A stretch of DNA of 64,000 nt from Acuticoccus sp039034015 (GTDB taxonomy: Bacteria; Pseudomonadota; Alphaproteobacteria; Rhizobiales; Amorphaceae), in contig JBCCBM010000015.1 of the NCBI GenBank assembly GCA_039034015.1, positions 29,075-93,074 on the forward strand, in the 5' to 3' direction. The position numbers were made by a program, and so were the translations under genes. Positions within the stretch are counted from its first letter, which is position 1; the number at the start of each line of letters is the position of its first letter. The notes beneath the pieces were generated by a model. That model saw only the letters and a list, made by a program, of their open reading frames with translations. It was not told where the DNA came from and did no database searches. This document shows, one piece after another, positions 8,118 through 16,627 of the stretch.

Positions 8118-8417
8118 ATGAAAAGCGTTAACCTTTTTGTTGTTGCGGGCGCCCTCGCCTTCGCCACACCGGCGGTGGCGGGCGGTGCGCACCACCATTT
8201 CCCTCATGTCCACAGCCACAAGATTGTCATCACCCACGCCCACAAGCACCACTGCTGCGGCCACCACCACTCCAAAAAATACTATCGGAAAAAGCACGGC
8301 CATTGGCGCATGGAGACGAGCGTGGCGCGGGCTGGCCTTGGCGGTGACAGCACCTTGCGCGCCAACCAAGAAAACCGCAGCCCGCTTGACGTCATCTACA
8401 TCTACAAGGGCCACTGA
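8118..8417 (+). CDS. Small secreted histidine-rich protein
   Basis: A 99-residue protein with a clear signal peptide (MKSVNLFVVAGALAFATPAV, predicted cleavage near AVA-GG). A mature segment follows with 15 histidines between residues 25 and 62, including HHHFPHVHSH and HKHHCCGHHH. The composition suggests periplasmic or extracellular binding of transition metals such as Zn, Cu or Ni, but no family is recognised. I chose the ATG at 8118, preceded by GGAGACGAG and giving a proper signal peptide; the in-frame ATG at 8088 would spoil it. A CtrA-type box lies directly upstream. The C-terminal half (LGGDSTLRANQENRSPLDV) is not His-rich. Confidence 0.75.
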   Translation: MKSVNLFVVAGALAFATPAVAGGAHHHFPHVHSHKIVITHAHKHHCCGHHHSKKYYRKKHGHWRMETSVARAGLGGDSTLRANQENRSPLDVIYIYKGH

Positions 8418-8502
8418 CACGGCAGCCCGATAATCCGGTCTTGCGTTGATGCCACGGGTCGTGGACCCTCCCGCCGTGGCCTGATCAATGCAATAAACTA
8501 AC

Positions 8503-9423
8503 ATGTTGATGTCTGAGACCGCGGACGCCGAGGCTGAGATCGTCGAGGCGTTTTACGACAGCGTCTATGACCCGAGCGGGTGGGCGCGGGCCGTTGCCCT
8601 TTTGGCGAGCGCGCACCCGCAGCTTCACCCGCTGATCCAGGCCGAAACATGGCACCACGAGAGTGCGCCGGTGTTGGCTTACTCGAACCTCGATCCGGCG
8701 CTGATCAGCCGCTATCTCGCCAACCCCTCCATCAACGCGTGGCGCCCGCACCATGAGGCGATGCGGGTCGGCCAGATTGTGCACACGCTCGACCTTTTGA
8801 GCCCCGGCGACTTCCGCAGGACCGCATTTTATAACGAGATCATGCGGCCTTCCCAGGATATTGCGGCGGCGGCAGGCACCCTCCTCCATCGCTCCAAGGA
8901 TGGGTTTGCGGCGCTGGCCGTGCACTTTGAAGGCGTGGTGGAAGAGGCAGCCGTTGGCGCGGCGATGGCGCTTTTGGGGCGCGTTGCCCCCCATGCGCGG
9001 CGCGCGTTCGCCCTCTCGCGGCAAACGGCAATTCGCAGCCTTTCCCACACCGCTGCAATCATTGATGGGCTGGCCGTCCCCTGCTTTGCGTTGCGGGCTG
9101 ATGGTGGCGTGCTGCGGGCCAACCAGGCGGCGACCGCAATGGTGGAGCGGGCCGACGTCATCACCGTTGCAGGTGGGGGCACCATTGCGCCGGCTGTGCC
9201 CGCCGCACAGGCAAGGCTCGCCGCTGCCATCGAGCGCTCGGCCACCCGCGGCGAGGTGACGGTGGCAAGCCTCCCCGGCCGCGACGGCTCATTTTGGATT
9301 GCCCACGCTGTGCGTCATCGGCCGCAGACCGACGCGCACCCCCTCGTCGCCCGCTTTGTGGACGGCGATGCAACGGCAGCGCTTGTCTACATTTCCCGCT
9401 CCGACTTCGGCCCCCCGCGCTGA
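8503..9423 (+). CDS. LuxR-family-like sensor region without a helix-turn-helix domain
   Basis: A 306-residue protein whose sequence (AEIVEAFYDSVYDPSGWARAV near the N-terminus, GFAALAVHFEG mid-protein, then a PAS-like segment around CFALRADGGVLRANQAA) resembles the sensory part of a common proteobacterial class of LuxR-type regulators. Those proteins normally end in a roughly 65-residue helix-turn-helix domain. Here translation stops at 9421-9423 right after the PAS-like segment. No helix-turn-helix sequence was seen in any frame before the convergent mmsA gene. It may be a truncated regulator or a stand-alone sensor. An alternative start is the ATG at 8509. Confidence 0.55.
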   Translation: MLMSETADAEAEIVEAFYDSVYDPSGWARAVALLASAHPQLHPLIQAETWHHESAPVLAYSNLDPALISRYLANPSINAWRPHHEAMRVGQIVHTLDLLSPGDFRRTAFYNEIMRPSQDIAAAAGTLLHRSKDGFAALAVHFEGVVEEAAVGAAMALLGRVAPHARRAFALSRQTAIRSLSHTAAIIDGLAVPCFALRADGGVLRANQAATAMVERADVITVAGGGTIAPAVPAAQARLAAAIERSATRGEVTVASLPGRDGSFWIAHAVRHRPQTDAHPLVARFVDGDATAALVYISRSDFGPPR

Positions 9424-9540
9424 CCTGCCCGCCGCCATGACGGCCCGGGCAAGCTGCGCGAACTCCCTCCCCCGCCGGGCTTTCGAGAGGTCATCGCCTT
9501 TTTTGCGGGCAAGACGCCGGGTCGCGTTTGGCCTGCCGCT

Positions 9541-11034
9541 CTATTCCATGACGGGCATGGTGAACTGCGCGCCCTCCTTCACACCGCCCGGCCAGCGGGA
9601 GGTGACGGTTTTGGTGCGGGTGTAAAACCGGATGGCGTCCGGCCCGTGCTGGTTGAGATCGCCAAAGCCGGAGCGCTTCCACCCGCCAAAGGTGTGGTAG
9701 GCGAGCGGCACGGGGATGGGCACGTTCACCCCCACCATGCCCACATCCACCTTGGCGACGAAATCGCGGGCGGTGTCGCCGTCACGGGTGTAAATGGCAA
9801 CGCCGTTGCCATACTCGTGGGTGGTGGGGAGCGAAAGGGCCTCGTCATAATCCTTGGCGCGCACGACGGAGAGGACCGGGCCAAAAATCTCATCGCGGTA
9901 GATGGACATGTCTGGCGTCACACGGTCGAAGAGGCACGCGCCCATGTAAAAGCCGTCTTCATAGCCCTGGAGAGAGAAGCCCCGGCCGTCGACCACAAGG
10001 TCGGCGCCTGCCTCAACGCCGGCGTCCACATAGCGGCGCACCCGCTCCACCGCCGCTTTGGTGACGAGGGGGCCAAAGTCGGCGTCCGGGTCATCGGAGG
10101 GGCCGATGCGCAGGGCCTCCACCTTGGGCGTCAGGCGCTCCATGAGGGCGTTGGCCGCCTTTTCGCCGACGGGGACGGCGACGGAAATGGCCATGCACCG
10201 CTCCCCGGCCGAGCCGTAGCCGGCGCCAATGAGGGCGTCGGCCGCCTGGTCCATGTCGGCGTCGGGCATGATGATCATGTGGTTTTTGGCGCCGCCAAAG
10301 CACTGGACGCGCTTTCCGTGCGCGGCGCCGGTTGCATAAACATACTGCGCAATGTCGGACGAGCCGACGAAGCCGAGCGCCATCACCCGCGGGTCGGTCA
10401 ACAGCGTGTCGACGGCCACCTTGTCGCCCTGGACCACGTTGAGGATGCCGGGGGGAAGGCCCGCCTCCATCATCAATTCAGCCAGGCGAACGGGGACGGA
10501 GGGGTCCCGCTCGGACGGTTTGAGGATGAAGGCGTTGCCACAGGCGATCGCGGGGCAAAACTTCCACATCGGGATCATGGCGGGGAAGTTGAATGGGGTG
10601 ATGCCCGCCACCACGCCAAGGGGCTGGCGCATGGAATACATGTCGATCCCCGGGCCGGCGCTGTCGGAGAACTCGCCTTTTAAAAGGTGCGGCACGCCGA
10701 TGGAGAATTCGGCCACTTCTAGGCCGCGCTGCACATCGCCTTTCGCATCGGCGACGGTCTTTCCGTGTTCGCTCGCAAGGAGCGCGGCCAGCTCATCCAT
10801 GTGCTGGTTGAGGAGGCCGACAAAGCGCATCATGACACGGGCGCGCCGCTGGGGGTTGGTGGCGGCCCAGGCGGGCTGCGCCTTGGCGGCATTGTCGATG
10901 GCAGCGCGGGTTTCGTCGGCGCTCGCGAGGGCGACCTTGGCCTGCACGTCGCCGGTGGCGGGGCGGAACACGTCGGCCGTGCGGCCCGATGCCTCGACGA
11001 TCTGCCCGCCGATGAAATGGCCGACGTTGCGCAT
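9541..11034 (-). CDS. mmsA: CoA-acylating methylmalonate-semialdehyde dehydrogenase
   Basis: A 497-residue member of the aldehyde dehydrogenase superfamily. It begins VGHFIGGQIVEASGR and carries GVVAGITPFNFPAMIPMW, KPSERDPSVP, FVGSSDIAQYVY and the active-site cysteine in GSAGERCMAISVAV. These are hallmarks of MmsA, which oxidises methylmalonate or malonate semialdehyde to propionyl-CoA or acetyl-CoA with NAD+ and CoA. The pathway is valine, inositol or beta-alanine breakdown. The ATG at 11034 is preceded by a GGAGAG ribosome-binding site. It stands alone on this strand, so its pathway partner is not fixed by context. The nearby carbamoylase and amidase would fit pyrimidine or beta-alanine catabolism. 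Confidence 0.93.
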   Translation of the reverse strand: MRNVGHFIGGQIVEASGRTADVFRPATGDVQAKVALASADETRAAIDNAAKAQPAWAATNPQRRARVMMRFVGLLNQHMDELAALLASEHGKTVADAKGDVQRGLEVAEFSIGVPHLLKGEFSDSAGPGIDMYSMRQPLGVVAGITPFNFPAMIPMWKFCPAIACGNAFILKPSERDPSVPVRLAELMMEAGLPPGILNVVQGDKVAVDTLLTDPRVMALGFVGSSDIAQYVYATGAAHGKRVQCFGGAKNHMIIMPDADMDQAADALIGAGYGSAGERCMAISVAVPVGEKAANALMERLTPKVEALRIGPSDDPDADFGPLVTKAAVERVRRYVDAGVEAGADLVVDGRGFSLQGYEDGFYMGACLFDRVTPDMSIYRDEIFGPVLSVVRAKDYDEALSLPTTHEYGNGVAIYTRDGDTARDFVAKVDVGMVGVNVPIPVPLAYHTFGGWKRSGFGDLNQHGPDAIRFYTRTKTVTSRWPGGVKEGAQFTMPVME

Positions 11035-11151
11035 GGGTGCTCTCCTTCAGGCATCGCTCTTTTGAGGCGTTTGTCGCACTCGGGCGGCAAGGGCAAGGCT
11101 GAAGCGCCATGGCGCATGCGGGTGCCAATCGGCCCGCGCGCCGCAGACCCG

Positions 11152-11577
11152 TCAATCGGCGGTGTTTTTGCCCAGGCGATCGGACCGGCTGGCCTCGGAC
11201 CCGTCGGGGCCCCAGTGGACCATGAGGCGGCACTCCGTCACCGCTTTGTCGGCCGCGCACTGGCCGGCCAACATGCGCTGGAGGGCGGCAAGGCTCGGTG
11301 CCCCGCACAGGAACGCGGTGCGGGTGACCTCGCGGTTCACAAGGTACGTCATGGAGCCGGAATGGCCGGCGGGGTAGCACCAGCGCACGCGCAGGCAGTT
11401 TTCACCGCCCTCGGCCCGGCAGGTGCGGCGGGCGCAGTTCAGCGTCCCATCGGCGCTGTCGCCATGGCAGTGATAGTAGCCCCCGTCGGCGGCCTCCGCG
11501 ATGGCGATGCCCTTTGTCTGGGCGTGCGCCGGGGGCACCATCAGAAGGGCAAGGAGACAAAGGAACCCCAAGCGCAT
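11152..11577 (-). CDS. Small secreted cysteine-rich protein of unknown function
   Basis: A 141-residue protein starting at the ATG at 11577 with a signal peptide (MRLGFLCLLALLMVPPAHAQ). The mature part has nine cysteines, including YYHCHGDS, NCARRTCRAEGGENC, RWCYPAG and FLCGAPS, suggesting disulfides in the periplasm. No domain is recognised. It is divergent from the Zn-hydrolase gene, whose start lies 85 bases away. The chosen start gives a normal signal peptide; longer in-frame versions run into the opposite gene. Confidence 0.72.
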   Translation of the reverse strand: MRLGFLCLLALLMVPPAHAQTKGIAIAEAADGGYYHCHGDSADGTLNCARRTCRAEGGENCLRVRWCYPAGHSGSMTYLVNREVTRTAFLCGAPSLAALQRMLAGQCAADKAVTECRLMVHWGPDGSEASRSDRLGKNTAD

Positions 11578-11662
11578 GGCAAGACCCTTTCGGCGTGTCT
11601 TGTGCAAGGGTATCCAACGGCGCGACAAATCGCAAAATGCGGCGATGGCGACGGGGCGGGTG

Positions 11663-12895
11663 ATGAGCACAAATTTGGCAATCAATGAGGACCGCCTCTT
11701 CGACACCATCATGGAGACCGCAGCGTTCGGCGGCACCCCAAAGGGCGGGATCCGGCGCCTGGCCCTCTCGGACGAGGACAAGGCCGTGCGCGACTGGTTC
11801 CGCGCGGCCTGCGAGGATCTGGGGCTTGCCGTTGGGGTCGATGGGCTTGGGAACATGTTTGCCACCCGCCCCGGCACCGACCCTGAGGCGGCGCCAATCG
11901 CGTTTGGCAGCCACCTCGACACCCAGCCCGCCGGCGGCAAGTTTGATGGCATTTTGGGGGTTTTGGCGGGGCTTGAGGTGATCCGCACGCTGAACGATGC
12001 GGGCTTTGAGACGCGCGCGCCCCTGACGCTCGTCAACTTCACCAACGAGGAAGGCGCGCGCTTCACCCCCGCCATGATGTGTTCGGGCGCCTTTGCCAAA
12101 GAGCTTGACGCCAACGCGATCCTCCAAAGCACCGACAACGAGGGCAAGGTGTTTGGCGAGGAGCTGGCCCGCATCGGCTACCGGGGTGAGGAGCCGATTG
12201 GCGAGCGGCGGTTTGGCGCGTTCGTGGAAATTCACATTGAGCAGGGGCCGCTGTTGGAGCGTGCTGGGGAGACGATTGGGGTCGTCACCGGCGGGCAGGG
12301 TCTGTTGTGGTTCGATGGCACGATTTTGGGGCAGGACAGCCACGCCGGCACAACACCCATGGCGATGCGGCGCGATGCGATGGCGGGGCTTGGGGAGATC
12401 GCGCTCGCCATTGAGGCCATTGCGCGCGACTTTGGGCCGGCGGGCGTCGGCACCATGGGCGAGGCGCATGTGCTGCCAGGCTCGCGCAACACAATTCCGG
12501 GCGCGGCAACCTTTAAGGCGGAGTTTCGCCATCCCGATGGGGCCGCGATGACGGCGATGGAGGAGGCGCTGGCCTTGCGGGCGGGCGAAATTGCGGACCG
12601 ACGGGCGCTCTCCATCGACCTGAAGCGCGCCTTTCGCAAGGAGCCGACGACCTTTGACCCAGCCGTTGTGGGCGCGATCAAGGATGCGGCACAAAAGGGC
12701 GGCTATCGCCACCGCACGATGATTTCGGGCGCGGGGCATGATGCGTTTTATGTGGCGTCCACGTGTCCCACCGCGATGATCTTTGTGCCCTGCAAGGATG
12801 GGCTCAGCCACAACGAACTGGAAGATGCCACGAAGGCCGATTGCGGCGCGGGGGCGCAGGTGCTCCTCGACACGGTTCTGCGCCTTGCCGACTGA
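11663..12895 (+). CDS. Zn-dependent hydrolase of the hydantoinase/carbamoylase (M20-like) family
   Basis: A 410-residue amidohydrolase of the N-carbamoyl-L-amino-acid hydrolase / beta-ureidopropionase / allantoate amidohydrolase group. Metal-ligand motifs are in order: GSHLDTQPAGGKFDG, NFTNEEGARF, VEIHIEQGP and, near the C-terminus, CKDGLSHNE. The dimerisation-domain segment GQDSHAGTTPM is also present. It hydrolyses a carbamoyl or ureido C-N bond, but the exact substrate is not determinable. I chose the ATG at 11663 because homology starts at NEDRLFDTIM, and a GGGGCGGG stretch precedes it. The downstream amidase starts 35 bases after its stop, so the two are probably co-transcribed. Confidence 0.9.
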   Translation: MSTNLAINEDRLFDTIMETAAFGGTPKGGIRRLALSDEDKAVRDWFRAACEDLGLAVGVDGLGNMFATRPGTDPEAAPIAFGSHLDTQPAGGKFDGILGVLAGLEVIRTLNDAGFETRAPLTLVNFTNEEGARFTPAMMCSGAFAKELDANAILQSTDNEGKVFGEELARIGYRGEEPIGERRFGAFVEIHIEQGPLLERAGETIGVVTGGQGLLWFDGTILGQDSHAGTTPMAMRRDAMAGLGEIALAIEAIARDFGPAGVGTMGEAHVLPGSRNTIPGAATFKAEFRHPDGAAMTAMEEALALRAGEIADRRALSIDLKRAFRKEPTTFDPAVVGAIKDAAQKGGYRHRTMISGAGHDAFYVASTCPTAMIFVPCKDGLSHNELEDATKADCGAGAQVLLDTVLRLAD

Positions 12896-12930
12896 CCGCC
12901 GCGCGCCCCATGGCCGGCGAAGGAGTGACG

Positions 12931-14301
12931 ATGCCCCCCCTCTCCCCTGACGATGCGGCCGACCTCTCCGCCGCCGACCTTGCCCGCGCCTACCGCGAAG
13001 GCCGCACGGACCCGGTGGCCGTCACCGAGGCGTGCCTTTCGCGCATTGCGGCGGCGCAAGGGTCGTGCATCTTCATCACCGTGACCGCGGAACGCGCCCG
13101 GGCCGAGGCGGCGGCCGCCAAGGCGCGCTATGATGCCGGCACGCCCGCCTCGCCCCTTGATGGGGTGCCGGTGGCCTGGAAGGACCTTTTTGATGTGGCG
13201 GGCACCGTCACCACGGTGGGTTCTGAACTCTTTCGCCATGGGCCGGTGGCGGAGGCGGACGCGGTCGCGGTCAAAAACCTTTGCGAATCCGGGTTGGTGT
13301 GCCTGGGGAAGGTGAACCTTTCGGAGTTTGCGTTTTCAGCCCTTGGCCTCAACCCGCACTTTGGAACGCCCGAAAACCCCCACGACCGGGCAACGGCGCG
13401 GGCGCCGGGCGGGTCATCGTCGGGCTCTGCGGTGGCGGTGGCGGCGGGGCTTGCGCCAATCGCCATCGGGTCCGACACGGGGGGCTCGGTGCGCGTGCCG
13501 GCCGCGTTCAATGGGCTTATCGGGGCCAAAAGCTCGTTTGGCCGCATCTCGATCGCAGGTGGCTTTCCGCTCGCGGCCTCGCTCGACACCGTGGGGCCCC
13601 TTTGCCGCACGGTGGAGGATGCGATTTTTGCCGATGCGGCGCTCCGCGGCGTGTCGCAAACTGTGCCCACCGCCGACCTTTCGGCGCTCACGCTGATTGT
13701 GCCCGACACGTTCTTTTTCGACGATTGCGAGCCTGCCGTTGTGGAGGCGGTGGAGGCGGCCATCCAGCGGTTGGAGGCGGCTGGCGCCACGCTCAAACCG
13801 ATGGCCATGCCCGATGTTGTGACGCTTTCCAAAACGTTGGCAGAGCACGGCACGGTGGTGGCCGCGGAGGCCTATCAGCTCCACGCGGAGCGGGTGGAGG
13901 GCCCGGACGTGGAGGAGATTGACGGGCGCATCGTGGCGCGCATTTTGCGCGGGAAGGCGATGTCGGCGAACGACCTTGTGGCAATCCACCAGGCGCGCAC
14001 GGCGGCCAAGGGCACGCTGGCGGCGGCCATTGGCGAGGCGTTTGTGGTGATGCCGACGGTGGCCCATGTGGCGCCCGCCATCGCGCCGCTCGATGCGGAC
14101 CCGGACCTTTTTGCAGCCACCAACGTCAAGACGCTGCGCAACACGACGATTGGCAACCTTCTCGACTGGCCGGGGGTGGCGCTGCCGGCGGCGAGCGCCT
14201 CGCCGATGCCGGTCAGCCTGCTGGTCTCCGGCATCAGCGGCGGGGACGAGCGGGTGCTCGCCGCCGCGAGGGCCATGGAGATGGTTGTGGCGGGCCGATA
14301 G
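12931..14301 (+). CDS. Amidase (amidase signature family)
   Basis: A 456-residue amidase signature protein. The Ser-cisSer-Lys triad motifs are visible: the Lys in VAWKDLFDVAG, the cis-Ser in APGGSSSGSAVAVAAG and the nucleophile Ser in GSDTGGSVRVPAAFNG. It hydrolyses an amide to acid plus ammonia; the substrate is unknown. I chose the ATG at 12931 because AGGAG sits 5 bases upstream; an in-frame ATG at 12910 would add seven residues. It follows a carbamoylase-type hydrolase, suggesting stepwise deamidation or decarbamoylation of an imported N-compound. A pair of large palindromes follows the stop codon. Confidence 0.88.
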   Translation: MPPLSPDDAADLSAADLARAYREGRTDPVAVTEACLSRIAAAQGSCIFITVTAERARAEAAAAKARYDAGTPASPLDGVPVAWKDLFDVAGTVTTVGSELFRHGPVAEADAVAVKNLCESGLVCLGKVNLSEFAFSALGLNPHFGTPENPHDRATARAPGGSSSGSAVAVAAGLAPIAIGSDTGGSVRVPAAFNGLIGAKSSFGRISIAGGFPLAASLDTVGPLCRTVEDAIFADAALRGVSQTVPTADLSALTLIVPDTFFFDDCEPAVVEAVEAAIQRLEAAGATLKPMAMPDVVTLSKTLAEHGTVVAAEAYQLHAERVEGPDVEEIDGRIVARILRGKAMSANDLVAIHQARTAAKGTLAAAIGEAFVVMPTVAHVAPAIAPLDADPDLFAATNVKTLRNTTIGNLLDWPGVALPAASASPMPVSLLVSGISGGDERVLAAARAMEMVVAGR

Positions 14302-14412
14302 CGCATCGACGCACCTGTTTCAATCAAACAGGTCGACCAGTTGATGCGCCAGATTTCATCGACGAGCGCCTTTTGCCCGATCAGGTTGATCCAACCTGAT
14401 CGGGCGGCGCTC
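14301..14412. repeat. Two nested palindromic elements (probable REP-like pair / bidirectional terminator)
   Basis: Two structured units lie between the convergent amidase and ubiG genes. Unit A (14301-14349) has an outer arm GCGCATC/GATGCGC and a perfect 8-bp inner stem ACCTGTTT/AAACAGGT with loop CAATC. Unit B (14364-14412) has an outer arm GAGCGCC/GGCGCTC and a perfect 13-bp inner stem GCCCGATCAGGTT/AACCTGATCGGGC with loop GATCC and a TTTT bulge. Both share the same two-tier design. No long T-tract follows, so Rho-independent termination is uncertain. Repetitive extragenic palindromes often look like this. Confidence 0.65.
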
Positions 14413-15155
14413 TAAGTCCCGGGGCGGACGCCGAGGATCATGTAGTTGACGTCGGTGTCCTTGGAGAGGAGCCAGGCATCCTTGAGGGGGTTGTAGAAGA
14501 CGCCGATCGGCTCTTGGGGGGTGAGGCCATTGTCGCGGAAGGCGGCCTCAAGCTCGCGCGGTTTGACGAGCTTTTCGTATTGGTGGGTGCCCTTGGGCAG
14601 CCAGCGCAGCACGTATTCGGCGCCCACAATGGCAAGCGCCCAGGCCTTTGGCGTGCGGTTGATGGTGGCAAACACCGTAAAACCCCCGGGGCGCACCATG
14701 GAGCAGCACGCGGCCGTGAAGTTGGGCACGCTTGAGACGTGCTCGACAATTTCCATCGCGAGGACGGCGTCAAACATTTCGCCCTCGGCGGCGAGGGCCT
14801 CTGCGGTGGTGGCGCGATAGTCGACCGGGACGCCTGTTTGGGCGGCGTGGCGCTTGGCGACCTCAATGTTGGTGGGGGCCGCGTCCGCACCCACGACGTC
14901 AGCACCCATTTTGGCGAGCGGCTCTGAAAGGAGGCCGCCGCCGCAGCCAATGTCGAGAAGCCGCAGGCCCTCCAGGGGGCGCTCGGCTTTCGCGTCGCGG
15001 TCAAAGTGTTTGACCAGCTTGTCGCGCAGGAACTGGAGGCGGACCGGGTTGAACTTGTGCAGCGGCTTGAACTTGCCGTTGGGGTTCCACCACTCGGCGG
15101 CAAGCTTGTCGAACTTGTCGACCTCGCGGTCGTCGATCGTTGTCGTGTCGGCCAC
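14412..15155 (-). CDS. ubiG: Bifunctional 2-polyprenyl-6-hydroxyphenol methylase / 3-demethylubiquinol 3-O-methyltransferase
   Basis: A 247-residue class I SAM methyltransferase of ubiquinone synthesis. UbiG features are DKFDKLAAEWWNPNGKFKPLHKFNPVR near the N-terminus, the SAM motif LDIGCGGGLLSEPLA, the post-motif AMEIVEHV, and INRTPKAWALAIVGAEYVLRWLPKGTH. I chose the GTG at 15155 because AGGAG lies 8 bases upstream and the length then matches the family; no ATG is close. It is divergent from the aspartokinase gene, an arrangement I recall from other Rhizobiales. The stop codon touches the palindromic element downstream. Confidence 0.93.
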   Translation of the reverse strand: MADTTTIDDREVDKFDKLAAEWWNPNGKFKPLHKFNPVRLQFLRDKLVKHFDRDAKAERPLEGLRLLDIGCGGGLLSEPLAKMGADVVGADAAPTNIEVAKRHAAQTGVPVDYRATTAEALAAEGEMFDAVLAMEIVEHVSSVPNFTAACCSMVRPGGFTVFATINRTPKAWALAIVGAEYVLRWLPKGTHQYEKLVKPRELEAAFRDNGLTPQEPIGVFYNPLKDAWLLSKDTDVNYMILGVRPGT

Positions 15156-15274
15156 GATGAACACTCCTGTTTGGTGGTCACGTAGGGCTTTTGGCGGAAC
15201 GGCCAGGGAGTTGTTGTCGCGGGCGATGCGGGCTGATAGCGAGGGGTGCACAAAAATTCCGCGAACGATCCTCC

Positions 15275-16516
15275 ATGCCTCGCCTCGTCATGAAATTCGG
15301 CGGCACGTCCGTCGCCGACCTTACGCGCATTCGCCATGCGGCCGAGCACGTTGCCCGGGAAGTGGCGGCCGGCCACGAAGTTGCCGTCGCAGTTTCTGCC
15401 ATGGCCGGCGAAACCAACCGCCTTGTGGGGCTGTGCCGGGATGCGGCCGCGCTCCACGATGCCCGTGAGTACGACGCGGTCGTCTCCTCAGGCGAGAATG
15501 TCACCTCCGGCCTTTTGGCCATCGTGCTCCAGTCGATGGGCGTTGATGCGCGCTCTTGGCAGGGCTGGCAAATCCCGTTTTTGACCGATGGCGCCCATGG
15601 CGCGGCGCGCATCACGGGCGTTGAGGGCGGCAATTTGCGCGAGCGGCTGGCCGCCAAGCAGGTGGCGGTGATTGCGGGCTTTCAGGGGCTTTCGCCGCAA
15701 AATCGGATCACGACGCTGGGCCGCGGCGGCACGGACACCACCGCAGTGGCGCTCGCCGTCGCGCTGCAGGCGGACCGGTGCGACATCTATACGGATGTGG
15801 ACGGCGTCTACACCACCGACCCCAGAATTGTGAAAAGCGCCCGGCGGCTCGACGTGGTGAGCCACGAAGAGATGCTCGAAATGGCCTCGCTTGGCGCAAA
15901 GGTGCTCCACGTGCGCTCGGTGGAGCTTGCCATGCTTTACGACATGCCGGTGCGCGTGTGCTCCACCTTCACGGATGCTGCGGACACACCCCCCGGCACC
16001 CTCATCACAGGCGACACGACCATGGAACAAGAAGCCGTCACCTCCATCGCCTACTCGCGCGATGAGGCGCAGATCACCTTGCGCGATGTGCCGGACGCGC
16101 CGGGCGTTGCCTACCGCGTGTTCGGGCCTCTGGCGGACGCGAACCTTAATGTCGACATGATTGTGCAGAACATCTCTGACGATGGGTCGGCCACCGACAT
16201 CACCTTCACCGTGCCCGAAACCGACTACGATCGGGCCGTCAAAGTGTTAGAGGACGCGCGGGAGGACATTCGCTTCGCAAAACTCGTCGGGAGCCGCGAG
16301 GTGGTGAAGGTGTCGGTGATTGGGGTTGGGATGCGCAGCCATGTGGGTGTTGCGGCCGCCGCCTTTCGCGCGCTCGGCGAACGGGGGATCAACATTCGCG
16401 CGATCACGACCAGCGAGATCAAGATTTCCGTCCTTATCGATGCTGCGACAACGGAGCTCGCCGTGCGGACGCTTCACGCCGCCTACAAGTTGGACGAGGC
16501 GCAAGTCGCTCGCTAG
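15275..16516 (+). CDS. lysC: Aspartate kinase
   Basis: A 413-residue aspartokinase catalysing ATP-dependent phosphorylation of aspartate, the first step to Lys, Thr, Met and diaminopimelate. The N-terminal kinase domain begins MPRLVMKFGGTSVAD and contains LGRGGTDTTAVALA and DIYTDVDGVYTTDPRIV. Two ACT regulatory domains follow, around DAPGVAYRVFGPLADANLNVD and GMRSHVGVAAAAFRALGERGINI, implying allosteric feedback. The ATG at 15275 is set by the conserved N-terminus; the ribosome-binding site is weak. ptsP follows 111 bases downstream on the same strand, as in many Rhizobiales. Confidence 0.94.
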   Translation: MPRLVMKFGGTSVADLTRIRHAAEHVAREVAAGHEVAVAVSAMAGETNRLVGLCRDAAALHDAREYDAVVSSGENVTSGLLAIVLQSMGVDARSWQGWQIPFLTDGAHGAARITGVEGGNLRERLAAKQVAVIAGFQGLSPQNRITTLGRGGTDTTAVALAVALQADRCDIYTDVDGVYTTDPRIVKSARRLDVVSHEEMLEMASLGAKVLHVRSVELAMLYDMPVRVCSTFTDAADTPPGTLITGDTTMEQEAVTSIAYSRDEAQITLRDVPDAPGVAYRVFGPLADANLNVDMIVQNISDDGSATDITFTVPETDYDRAVKVLEDAREDIRFAKLVGSREVVKVSVIGVGMRSHVGVAAAAFRALGERGINIRAITTSEIKISVLIDAATTELAVRTLHAAYKLDEAQVAR

Positions 16517-16627
16517 GGTTGCGCCGCCGCGGCGGGTTCTGCCACCAAATCGCCGCTTGTCGTCCCCGGGCGGGGTCGGCTAGCCTGCGTCAGCTTAGCG
16601 CAGGTGTGAACCACCAGTATCTTAGGC

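Noticed and set aside
14313..14333. ACCTGTTT/AAACAGGT stem as a classical Rho-independent terminator
   Set aside because: No run of T follows on either strand; the nested outer arms fit a palindromic repeat better.
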